Assembly: GCF_014652855.1 (NCBI RefSeq)
Contig: NZ_BMZP01000007.1
Location: forward strand, 1 to 64,000
DNA from: Novosphingobium pokkalii
GTDB taxonomy: Bacteria; Pseudomonadota; Alphaproteobacteria; Sphingomonadales; Sphingomonadaceae
Direction of reading: 5' to 3'
DNA length: 64,000 bases
Below are positions 18,238 to 25,287 of the stretch, piece after piece. A model generated the notes under the pieces. It saw only the letters and a program-made list of their open reading frames with translations. It ran no database searches and was not told where the DNA came from. How positions within the stretch are numbered: the stretch's first letter is position 1; each line of letters starts with the position of its first letter. Position numbers and translations under genes: made by a program.

Positions 18238-18444
18238 ATGCAGATTCTCGTTCGCGACAACAATGTGGACCAAGCTCTTCGCGCCCTGAAGAAGAAGCTT
18301 CAGCGTGAAGGCGTCTATCGCGAAATGAAGCTGCGCCGCCACTTTGAAAAGCCGTCGGAAAAGCGCGCCCGCGAAAAGGCCGCTGCCGTGCGCCGCGCCC
18401 GCAAGCTGGAGCGCAAGCGCCAGGAGCGCGACGGCGCCAAGTAA
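18238..18444 (+). CDS. rpsU: 30S ribosomal protein S21
   Basis: A 68-residue very basic protein matching bS21 along its length ([24 protein letters not shown]...). Preceded by TTGAGG at 18221-18226. It is monocistronic and ends in a strong terminator. Confidence 0.97.
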
Positions 18445-18506
18445 GGTGATCTGGGGCGGCGCAACCGCCTCATTGAGCACTTGCGATAGGCCCTGTGCTG
18501 GGCCAA

Positions 18507-18536
18507 GAGGGCGCCGTGAATCACGGCGCCCTTTTC
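18507..18536 (+). terminator. Rho-independent terminator of rpsU
   Basis: Perfect 11-base arms GGGCGCCGTGA (18509-18519) and TCACGGCGCCC (18521-18531) with TTTT directly after. Confidence 0.88.
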
Positions 18537-18660
18537 GTTGGTTCGCGCCACGGCCTTGGCCAGGCATGCGAATCGGCGGGCAGGCACCGGGCAGGCGGCC
18601 CTCACACCTTGGGGCTGCCTGATCAGGGAAAATCCAGAGGGAAACCCCAGAGGGAAACCA

Positions 18661-19233
18661 ATGTCGGAAATCACCCGCGTTCCGTTGCAGCCCGTTGCCA
18701 AGGGCTCGCTCGCCAAAGTCTGGCTGGGCGTGATCGTCGCCGTGCTGGTGGGCATCGGCCTGGCCTGGGCGGCGCGCCCGGTGCATTTCAGCGAAGTGCG
18801 CGTGATCGCGCTCAAGGACGGGACGGGCAAGTCGCCCACCACGTCTGACGTGGCGCTGATCAACTATGTCGGCCGCATCGCCAGCACCGGCAAGGAATTC
18901 GACCGGGGCGAAAACGCCGCGATGCCGCTGCAAGGCGTGATCCCCGGTTTTGCCCAGGGGCTGCAACAGATGAAGGTGGGCGGCAAGTACCGCCTCGAGA
19001 TTCCGGCGGCGCTGGCCTATGGCAGCCAGGCCATGCCGGGCCGCGACGGCAGCGTCGCGATCCCCGCCAACAGCGACCTGGTGTTCGAGGTCGAACTGCT
19101 CGAATTCCGCTCCATGGCAGAGCTTCAGCGCCAGCAGGCCGCGATGCAGGCCTTGCAGCAGCAGATGCAGGCCCAAGGCGGCGCGGCCGGTGCGGCGGGC
19201 GCCGCAGCGGCTCCGGTGGCTCCGGCCAACTGA
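18661..19233 (+). CDS. membrane-anchored FKBP-type peptidyl-prolyl isomerase
   Basis: 190 residues: cytoplasmic N-terminus, one membrane helix (about 20-39), then a periplasmic FKBP domain (about 50-165) with INYVGRIASTGKEFD, VIPGFAQGLQQMKVGGKYRLEIP and the terminal strand LVFEVELLE. A Gln/Ala-rich helical tail and Ala/Pro end follow. It should speed proline isomerisation in exported proteins. The ATG at 18661 follows AGAGGGAAACC; the reading frame upstream has no support. Confidence 0.9.
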   Translation: MSEITRVPLQPVAKGSLAKVWLGVIVAVLVGIGLAWAARPVHFSEVRVIALKDGTGKSPTTSDVALINYVGRIASTGKEFDRGENAAMPLQGVIPGFAQGLQQMKVGGKYRLEIPAALAYGSQAMPGRDGSVAIPANSDLVFEVELLEFRSMAELQRQQAAMQALQQQMQAQGGAAGAAGAAAAPVAPAN

Positions 19234-19294
19234 TCTGGATCGGTTGCGCCTGGGGCCTCGGCCCTGCGGCGCGCCGGCCTCCACGGCTTGAAGG

Positions 19295-19334
19295 ACACCG
19301 CGCGCGATGGTAGCGCGCGGTGTTCTTGTTTTTT
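19295..19334 (+). terminator. Rho-independent terminator of the FKBP gene
   Basis: Perfect 11-base arms ACACCGCGCGC (19295-19305) and GCGCGCGGTGT (19313-19323) followed by TCTTGTTTTTT. It lies 28 bases before gatC, so gatC needs its own promoter very close by or read-through. Confidence 0.85.
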
Positions 19335-19361
19335 GGCATAACCCTGCACGAAAGGGACGGC

Positions 19362-19664
19362 ATGTCCGTGAATACCGCCGACGTGGCGAAGATCGCCAGT
19401 CTTGCGCGCATCAAGGTGAGCGAGGCCCAGCTTGAGGCCATGGTCCCCGAACTCAACGGCATTCTCGCCTGGGTGGAGCAATTGGGCGAAGTGGACGTGA
19501 CCGGGGTTACCCCGATGACCGCGGTGATCCCCAACACCCTGCGCCTGCGCGATGACGTGGTGAACGCCGATCCGCTGACCGGCGGCGACATCCGCGATGC
19601 CGTGCTGGCCAACGCGCCGGTGGCCGAGCACGGCTTCTTCGGCGTGCCCAAGGTGATCGAGTAA
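19362..19664 (+). CDS. gatC: Asp/Glu-tRNA amidotransferase subunit C
   Basis: A 100-residue GatC that wraps around and stabilises GatA in the GatCAB enzyme, which turns Glu-tRNA(Gln) and Asp-tRNA(Asn) into their amides. Features are [14 protein letters not shown], the ILAWVEQL helix and the LRDDVVNA / [12 protein letters not shown]-terminus. ATG 19362 follows AAAGGGA. A repeat of about 100 bases separates it from gatA. Confidence 0.94.
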   Translation: MSVNTADVAKIASLARIKVSEAQLEAMVPELNGILAWVEQLGEVDVTGVTPMTAVIPNTLRLRDDVVNADPLTGGDIRDAVLANAPVAEHGFFGVPKVIE

Positions 19665-19685
19665 TCTTGGCTGCGTTGCGCCCGG

Positions 19686-19789
19686 CGTGCTTCGACAAGC
19701 TCAGCACGAACGGAGGTGGGTTGTGGGTAATCTCTCCGTTCGGCCTGAGCTTGTCGAAGGGCCTGTCCTGAGCCTGTCGAAGCACGCCA
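19686..19789. repeat. REP-like repeat cluster between gatC and gatA
   Basis: Three related units: CTTCGACAAGCTCAG at 19690-19704, its exact inverse CTGAGCTTGTCGAAG at 19745-19759, and a third variant CTGAGCCTGTCGAAGCAC ending near 19787. The whole could fold as one long stem or alternate stems within the gat transcript. A relative lies at 11961-11987. Confidence 0.85.
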
Positions 19790-19871
19790 AGCGCACCATG
19801 GCCGCCAGAAGCCTTCCAGTTTCCCACGCACGGACCCATGACCGTCCATGCGCAACCATCGGTTTGAACTG

Positions 19872-21356
19872 ATGACTGACTTGACCGAACTCGGCGTTGC
19901 CGCCCTCCGCGATGGGGTGGCCGGTGGCGCCTTTACCGCCACCGAAGTGGCCCAGGCCTTCAACGCTGCCGTTGAAGCCGCGCAGGGCGCGCTCAATGCC
20001 TTTATCGTGACCACGCCCGATGCTGCCCTGGCCGCGGCGGCCAAGGTCGATGCGATGCGCGCCGCTGGCCAGCCGCTGGGCAAGATGGCCGGCGTGCCGA
20101 TCGGCATGAAGGATCTGTTCGCCACCAAGGGCGTGCAGACCACGGCGGCCAGCAAGATCCTCGAAGGCTTTGTCCCGCCTTATGAAAGCACTGTCTCGCA
20201 GAAGCTGTGGGATGCGGGCGCGGGCATGCTGGGCAAGCTCAATCTCGACCAGTTCGCCATGGGTTCGTCCAACGAGACCAGCGGTTTCGGCAAAGTGATC
20301 TCGCCCTGGCGCAAGGGGGACGACACCACCCCGCTGGCGCCGGGCGGTTCCTCGGGCGGGTCTTCGGCCGCCGTTGCCGCGCGCATCGCTCCCGCCGCCA
20401 CCGGCACCGACACCGGCGGCTCGATCCGCCAGCCGGCTGCCTTCACCGGCATTTCCGGGATCAAGCCGACCTATGGCCGCTGCTCGCGCTGGGGCGTGGT
20501 GGCGTTTGCCTCCTCGCTCGACCAGGCCGGGCCGATGGCGCGCGACGTGCGCGATTGCGCGATCATGCTGGAAGCCATGGCCGGGTTCGATCCCAAGGAT
20601 TCGACCAGCCTCGATCTGCCGGTGCCCGCCTGGGAAGCCGGGCTGAACGCCGATCTGCGCGGCAAGAAAGTGGGCATCCCGCGCGAATACCGCGTCGATG
20701 GCCTGGATGCCGATGTCGCCAAGAGCTGGGACGACGGCATTGCCTGGCTCAAGGATGCCGGCGCCGAGATCGTCGACATCTCGCTGCCGCACACCAAGTA
20801 TGCGCTGCCGACCTACTACATCATCGCCCCGGCCGAGGCTTCGTCGAATCTCGCCCGCTATGATGGCGTGCGCTATGGCCTGCGCGACTTGCCCGAAGGC
20901 GCCAACCTGCAAGAGATGTATGCCGCCACCCGCGCCGCCGGTTTCGGCGACGAGGTCAAGCGCCGCATCCTGATCGGCACTTATGTGCTCTCCGCCGGGT
21001 TCTATGACGCCTATTACACCCAGGCGCAGAAGGTCCGTGCGCTGATCAGCCAGGACTTCATGAAGGCGTTCGAGACGGTGGACGTGATCCTCACCCCCAC
21101 CGCGCCTTCGGCCGCGTTCCCGCTGGGGCAGAAGAGCACCGATCCGGTGGAGATGTACCTCAACGACGTGTTCTCGGTGCCGGCGAGCCTGGCGGGCCTG
21201 CCCGCGATGTCGGTCCCCGCCGGTCTCTCGCGCGACGGGCTGCCGCTCGGCCTGCACGTGATCGGCCGTCCGCTCGATGAACAGGGCGTGCTGAACGCCA
21301 GCCTTGCGCTTGAACAGCGCGCACAGTTTTCGGCCAAGCCGGGTAAGTGGTGGTAA
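19872..21356 (+). CDS. gatA: Asp/Glu-tRNA amidotransferase subunit A (amidase)
   Basis: 494 residues. It releases ammonia from glutamine or asparagine for the GatB site. The amidase signature is complete: Lys80 ([10 protein letters not shown]) and the Ser-cisSer-Lys region [16 protein letters not shown] with [10 protein letters not shown] following. ATG 19872 gives MTDLTELGV; it lies after the REP cluster, and an ATG at 19848 is less likely. One base separates its stop from the gatB start. The presence of GatCAB implies that at least one of GlnRS or AsnRS is missing in this organism. Confidence 0.96.
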   Translation: MTDLTELGVAALRDGVAGGAFTATEVAQAFNAAVEAAQGALNAFIVTTPDAALAAAAKVDAMRAAGQPLGKMAGVPIGMKDLFATKGVQTTAASKILEGFVPPYESTVSQKLWDAGAGMLGKLNLDQFAMGSSNETSGFGKVISPWRKGDDTTPLAPGGSSGGSSAAVAARIAPAATGTDTGGSIRQPAAFTGISGIKPTYGRCSRWGVVAFASSLDQAGPMARDVRDCAIMLEAMAGFDPKDSTSLDLPVPAWEAGLNADLRGKKVGIPREYRVDGLDADVAKSWDDGIAWLKDAGAEIVDISLPHTKYALPTYYIIAPAEASSNLARYDGVRYGLRDLPEGANLQEMYAATRAAGFGDEVKRRILIGTYVLSAGFYDAYYTQAQKVRALISQDFMKAFETVDVILTPTAPSAAFPLGQKSTDPVEMYLNDVFSVPASLAGLPAMSVPAGLSRDGLPLGLHVIGRPLDEQGVLNASLALEQRAQFSAKPGKWW

Positions 21357-21357
21357 G

Positions 21358-22854
21358 ATGAGCAGCTATCGTATCCAGGGCGCCACGGGCGAGTGGGAAG
21401 TGGTCATCGGGCTGGAAGTCCATGCCCAGATCACCACCCAGGCCAAGCTCTTTTCCGGTTCCGCCACGGCTTTCGGGGCAGAGCCCAACACCCAGGTCAG
21501 CCTGGTCGACGCGGCCATGCCCGGCATGCTGCCGGTGCCCAACCGCGAGTGCATCCGCCAGGCGGTGCGCACCGGCATGGCGATCGACGCGCAGATCAAC
21601 AAATGGTCGCGGTTCGATCGCAAGAACTACTTCTACGCCGATTTGCCGCAGGGCTACCAGATCAGCCAGCTCTATCACCCGCTGGTGGGCGAAGGGCAGA
21701 TCGAGATCGTGCTGGATGAAAAGAACCCCGAAGCCGGCACCAAGGTGATCGGCATCGAGCGCATCCACGTTGAGCAGGACGCGGGCAAGCTGATGCACGA
21801 TCAGCACCCGACGATGTCCTACGTCGATCTCAACCGTTCGGGCGTGGCGCTGATGGAAATCGTCAGCCGCCCCGACATGCGCTCGCCGGCCGAGGCCGGG
21901 GCCTATCTCACCAAGCTGCGCCAGATCCTGCGCTATGTCGGCTCGTGCGACGGCAACATGGACCAGGGCTCCATGCGGGCAGACGTCAACGTCTCGGTGC
22001 GCCGTCCGGGCGAGGAATTCGGCACGCGCACCGAAACCAAGAACGTCAACTCGGTGCGCTTCGTCATGGCCGCGATCGAGCACGAGGCCAGCCGCCAGGT
22101 GGACGTGCTGGAAGCGGGTGGCAAGATCGTGCAGGAAACCCGCCTGTTCGATCCGGGCACGGGCACCACGCGGTCGATGCGCAGCAAGGAAGACGCGCAC
22201 GACTATCGCTATTTCCCCGATCCCGATCTGCTGCCGCTGGAACTGAGCGATGCCTTCCTGGAGGAATGCCGCGCCAGCCTGCCCGAACTGCCCGACGCCA
22301 AGCGCGCGCGCTATACCGAAACCCTCGGGCTTTCGGCCTATAACGCGGCGGTGCTGACCGCCGACGTGGATACCGCCGCCTGGTTCGAAACCCTGATCAC
22401 GGCCAGCGCTGCCAAGCAGGGCAAGGACGAAGCCGCCGTGGCCAAGCAGGCGGCCAACTGGCTGACCAGCGAACTGTTCGGGGCATTGAACAAGCTGGGC
22501 AAGGGCCTGGAAGACAGCCCGGTCTCGCCCGAAGCCGCCGCCGAACTGCTTAGCCTGGTGGGCGACGGCACGATTTCCGGCTCCATCGCCAAGCAGGTCT
22601 TGGAAAAGATGCTGGAAACCGGCGACGGCGCGGCTGCCATCGTGGAGCGCGAAGGCCTCAAGCAGACCACCGACACCGGCGCGATCGAAGCGGCAGTGGA
22701 TGCGGTTCTCGCCGCCAATGCCGACAAGGTGGAACAGTATCGCGGCGGCAAGGAAGCCCTGTTCGGCTTCTTCGTGGGCCAGACGATGAAAGCCATGGCC
22801 GGCAAGGGCAATCCGCAACTGGTGAACCAGGTGCTGAAAGCCAAGCTGGGGTGA
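21358..22854 (+). CDS. gatB: Asp/Glu-tRNA amidotransferase subunit B
   Basis: 498 residues: the kinase/transamidase core ([43 protein letters not shown]) followed by the helical and YqeY-like tail that holds tRNA (from about 350). It activates the misacylated carboxylate with ATP and accepts ammonia from GatA. ATG 21358 lies one base after the gatA stop. A hairpin terminator follows. Confidence 0.96.
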   Translation: MSSYRIQGATGEWEVVIGLEVHAQITTQAKLFSGSATAFGAEPNTQVSLVDAAMPGMLPVPNRECIRQAVRTGMAIDAQINKWSRFDRKNYFYADLPQGYQISQLYHPLVGEGQIEIVLDEKNPEAGTKVIGIERIHVEQDAGKLMHDQHPTMSYVDLNRSGVALMEIVSRPDMRSPAEAGAYLTKLRQILRYVGSCDGNMDQGSMRADVNVSVRRPGEEFGTRTETKNVNSVRFVMAAIEHEASRQVDVLEAGGKIVQETRLFDPGTGTTRSMRSKEDAHDYRYFPDPDLLPLELSDAFLEECRASLPELPDAKRARYTETLGLSAYNAAVLTADVDTAAWFETLITASAAKQGKDEAAVAKQAANWLTSELFGALNKLGKGLEDSPVSPEAAAELLSLVGDGTISGSIAKQVLEKMLETGDGAAAIVEREGLKQTTDTGAIEAAVDAVLAANADKVEQYRGGKEALFGFFVGQTMKAMAGKGNPQLVNQVLKAKLG

Positions 22855-22864
22855 ATTGAGCTGG

Positions 22865-22906
22865 CCGGCATTGCTGCCAGATTGGTGGCAATGCCGGTTT
22901 GCCTTT
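22865..22906 (+). terminator. terminator of the gat operon
   Basis: Arms CCGGCATTGC (22865-22874) and GCAATGCCGG (22888-22897) with inner pairing TGCCA/TGGCA, followed by TTTGCCTTT. Confidence 0.78.
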
Positions 22907-22912
22907 GAACTG

Positions 22913-22961
22913 TTGCAAAAATTTGCAATCATTCCCCTGTCACTGAACAGGGGAATGATTG
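22913..22961 (+). promoter_or_regulatory. palindrome plus hairpin hiding a ribosome site
   Basis: TTGCAAA-AA-TTTGCAA (22913-22928) is an exact palindrome. Overlapping its end is a perfect 15-base inverted repeat, arms CAATCATTCCCCTGT (22926-22940) and ACAGGGGAATGATTG (22947-22961), with a 6-base loop. The right arm contains the AGGGGA ribosome site, the ATG at 22955 and the first base of the GTG at 22961. In RNA this would bury the start of the next gene. No T-run follows, so it is not a terminator. Confidence 0.75.
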
Positions 22962-23548
22962 TGAAACGAACCTTGTGGGCTGGCGCTGCTTCGCTGGCCC
23001 TTTTTGCTGCGGCGCCTGCTGCTGCACAGGAGGCGGGTGCCACGCTTTATGAAGCGCCCGATCCGGCAACGCTGACAATGCCGAAGCTGGATTTTACGCC
23101 GACGCCGGCGGACGAGCAGAACTACGACAAGTATTTCTATTTTCATCGCGAAGGCACCAGCTTCGCCCAGGCCTATGACGATATCCGCGAATGCGATGCC
23201 TTGGCCAGCGGCTCGAGCATCTATTACGGCGCCGACTCGGGCGCGATGAGTGGTGTGATGAGCACCTACGGACCGCTGGCTGGCGGTGTGGGTGGCGCGA
23301 TCGGGTCGGCCATGGCTGATGCCATTTTTGGCTCGGCAATGCGCCGTGAGCAACGGCGGGTCAGCTTGCGCAACTGCATGGGCTTCAAGCAGTACCACCG
23401 CTACCCGCTGAGTGGTGACTTGTGGAAGGAATTCAACTTCGAGGAAGGTCTCGGCCGCAAGAAGGAAAACACCCGCCTCAATGCCCTGGCGCTACAGGCG
23501 CTTGTGGCATCGGGACCGAAGCCGACGACGAAGGAGCTGGGGCTGTGA
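22961..23548 (+). CDS. exported protein of unknown function
   Basis: 195 residues with a clear signal peptide (MKRTLWAGAASLALFAAAPAAAQ) and a mature domain containing a tyrosine-rich stretch (NYDKYFYFHREG), a Gly-rich hydrophobic segment at about 100-125 (GPLAGGVGGAIGSAMADAIFGSA) that may insert in a membrane, and two cysteines (RECDA, RNCMG) that could pair. I choose GTG 22961 over ATG 22955 because AGGGGA (22949-22954) touches the ATG but is six bases from the GTG, and the GTG gives a standard signal peptide. It overlaps the next gene by one base (TGATG), so the two form an operon. No family recognised. Confidence 0.75.
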   Translation: MKRTLWAGAASLALFAAAPAAAQEAGATLYEAPDPATLTMPKLDFTPTPADEQNYDKYFYFHREGTSFAQAYDDIRECDALASGSSIYYGADSGAMSGVMSTYGPLAGGVGGAIGSAMADAIFGSAMRREQRRVSLRNCMGFKQYHRYPLSGDLWKEFNFEEGLGRKKENTRLNALALQALVASGPKPTTKELGL

Positions 23549-24468
23549 TGAAACGTTCGTTTGCAACGTCATTGGGTATGGCAATCTCGTTGGCGTTGAT
23601 CTCGCCGTTCGCCATTGCTGCGCCGCTCCGCCCGAACCAGCCGATCGGGGAGGCGGATGTGCTTTCGGGCAAAGTCACCCGCGACCCAGATTTGGGTTAC
23701 ATCCTGATCGGTGGCATCGGTGGCGCCATGGGGACATTCATGCGCGTGCCGGACGAGGCCACCCGCGCAGCGTGGGAACAGGACCGCAAGGACGCTCTGG
23801 CAAAGGCGCAGAAGAAATACCCCGGTGCCATCTCGGACTGGGAGGCCACAGTGGACATGCTCAAGAAGTCCGGCAACAAGGGGCCTTATCCCGAAAAGCC
23901 GGTCGAGCCGACGATCGACAACGTCGAGGTGGCGCCGCTCGATACGCGAGACATGGTCAGCTTCGGTCCGCAATTCCGTTACACGAAGGGTGCGCGAACG
24001 TCTTTTCTGACTGTGGTAAAGCCAGGCATCTATTATTGGGTTGGTGTCCCTGTCGCTCCATGCATGTGCATGGGCACCGTGCAGTTCGAAGTGAAGGCGG
24101 GTGTGGTGACCAATCTGGGCAACATGCTGTGGGCACTGCCGCAGCAGAAGCTGGATATGACCGTTGCCCAAGTCGAGTGGACCAAGTCTGCTGAGGAACG
24201 GGCTAAAGCTGGCAAGCCGCCCCGCGTTGATCCGTTCGCGGCGCCAGATCTTGATATGACTGTTCCGGACAGCTTGAAAAACTGGACAGTGGTTGCTGCC
24301 GAGCTGCATGCCCACGGGAAGTTCAACAACTACGGTGCGGTGGTCGTCAGCCGCTTGGCGCCCATTCCCGGCGTGTTGTCCTATCGCCGCGACACGGTGA
24401 TCGACGAGCGCACTGGCCAGGCGCTGCCCAATCCCAAGCTTGTCAGCATGCAGAAGCCCAAGCTGTAG
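23548..24468 (+). CDS. exported protein of unknown function, possible beta-sandwich
   Basis: 306 residues with a signal peptide (about 1-25, ending FAIAAP). A Gly-rich hydrophobic stretch (YILIGGIGGAMGTFM) near 51-65 is followed by a charged helix. The region around 150-195 (VVKPGIYYWVG...PCMCMGTVQFEVKAGVVTNLG) has the PG-turn and 'aG-hydrophobic-LG' strand pattern of small periplasmic beta-sandwich domains, and contains a CMC motif. It is coupled to the gene upstream by a one-base overlap. Function unknown; the DUF2846-like gene on the other strand next door has a comparable strand pattern. Confidence 0.72.
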   Translation: MKRSFATSLGMAISLALISPFAIAAPLRPNQPIGEADVLSGKVTRDPDLGYILIGGIGGAMGTFMRVPDEATRAAWEQDRKDALAKAQKKYPGAISDWEATVDMLKKSGNKGPYPEKPVEPTIDNVEVAPLDTRDMVSFGPQFRYTKGARTSFLTVVKPGIYYWVGVPVAPCMCMGTVQFEVKAGVVTNLGNMLWALPQQKLDMTVAQVEWTKSAEERAKAGKPPRVDPFAAPDLDMTVPDSLKNWTVVAAELHAHGKFNNYGAVVVSRLAPIPGVLSYRRDTVIDERTGQALPNPKLVSMQKPKL

Positions 24469-24475
24469 GTGGCCG

Positions 24476-24510
24476 CGAAAAAGCCCCCTGCCATGCACTG
24501 GCAGGGGGCT
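24476..24510. terminator. terminator between convergent genes
   Basis: Perfect 12-base arms AGCCCCCTGCCA (24482-24493) and TGGCAGGGGGCT (24499-24510). The run AAAAA at 24477-24481 gives the T-run on the minus strand, so it best suits the DUF2846-like gene but may stop both. Confidence 0.8.
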
Positions 24511-24535
24511 CTATCAACAGATTGGATTTGCGCCT

Positions 24536-25069
24536 TCAGGAAGCGGGGGCGGCGGCCGTGGTCGCTGCTGCGGTTCCGGCATCCGTGCCGGCTTGAGCGG
24601 CCAGTGCGGCCTTGATCTGTTCGTCCGTCAGAACATTGGCTGCCATGCGATCGGGCGTAACCGATTTCCAAGGCTTGCTGGTAAACTGGGCTTCTTGTGC
24701 GATTTCGAGCTTGGGGCGGCCGGCCATGAAGCCCATGGCGATCGAGCACTTGGCATATTGGGTCTGACCGGGCTTCAGGTCGACGAAGATTTCATCCTTC
24801 GCCTCCGACGAAACGCGGAACGTGTGACGGCCCGGCTCGACCACAGCGACGAAGAAGCGGGCCGGCGGCAGCGAGCTGATCTTTGCCCCTGCTTCGCTCA
24901 CGGCGCAACTGATGGCAGAGCCGCCAAAACCCCCAGGGCGGAAGAAGACCATTTGTGCCTTGCCGGCAGGCGGGGTTGGCAATGTAATCAGTTCTGCCTT
25001 TTCGGGGCTTGCCGCGGCAGGGGACGTGCAAAGCGCTACGCCGAGCGCAAGGGCGGCCAATGCTTTCAT
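24536..25069 (-). CDS. exported DUF2846-like protein
   Basis: 177 residues: signal peptide (MKALAALALGVALCTSPAAA), then a single beta-rich domain. The strand pattern (AQMVFFRPGGF, FFVAVVEPGRHTFRV, IFVDLKPGQTQYAKCSI) fits DUF2846 periplasmic proteins, and an Ala/Thr-rich tail closes it. Two cysteines (SCAV, KCSI) may form a disulfide. ATG 25069 gives the signal peptide. Role unknown. It is convergent with the two-gene exported operon to its left. Confidence 0.78.
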   Translation of the reverse strand: MKALAALALGVALCTSPAAASPEKAELITLPTPPAGKAQMVFFRPGGFGGSAISCAVSEAGAKISSLPPARFFVAVVEPGRHTFRVSSEAKDEIFVDLKPGQTQYAKCSIAMGFMAGRPKLEIAQEAQFTSKPWKSVTPDRMAANVLTDEQIKAALAAQAGTDAGTAAATTAAAPAS

Positions 25070-25215
25070 CGATATTCTCCGGTGTGATTGGGTGCACAGC
25101 CGAGGAGGTCCGGAATTGCCGGCGAAGCAATGAAATGATGATTGCGCCCTGCCATTTTGTCCCCCCGGCAAATGGACTTTGCAACGAAAAGTTGCAGCGC
25201 TGGCATAGCTTTACC

Positions 25216-25260
25216 AAGATTGGCCTGCAAGCTGCGAGTGCGCGCTTGCAGGCCAATCTT
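25216..25260. terminator. long perfect inverted repeat, likely terminator of the M16 peptidase
   Basis: Perfect 17-base arms (25216-25232 and 25244-25260) around an 11-base loop, 28 bases past the stop codon of the minus-strand peptidase gene. The T content after it is low, so an operator or attachment role cannot be excluded. Confidence 0.55.
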
Positions 25261-25287
25261 AACCGATTTGGAAGTATTTATTTCGCC

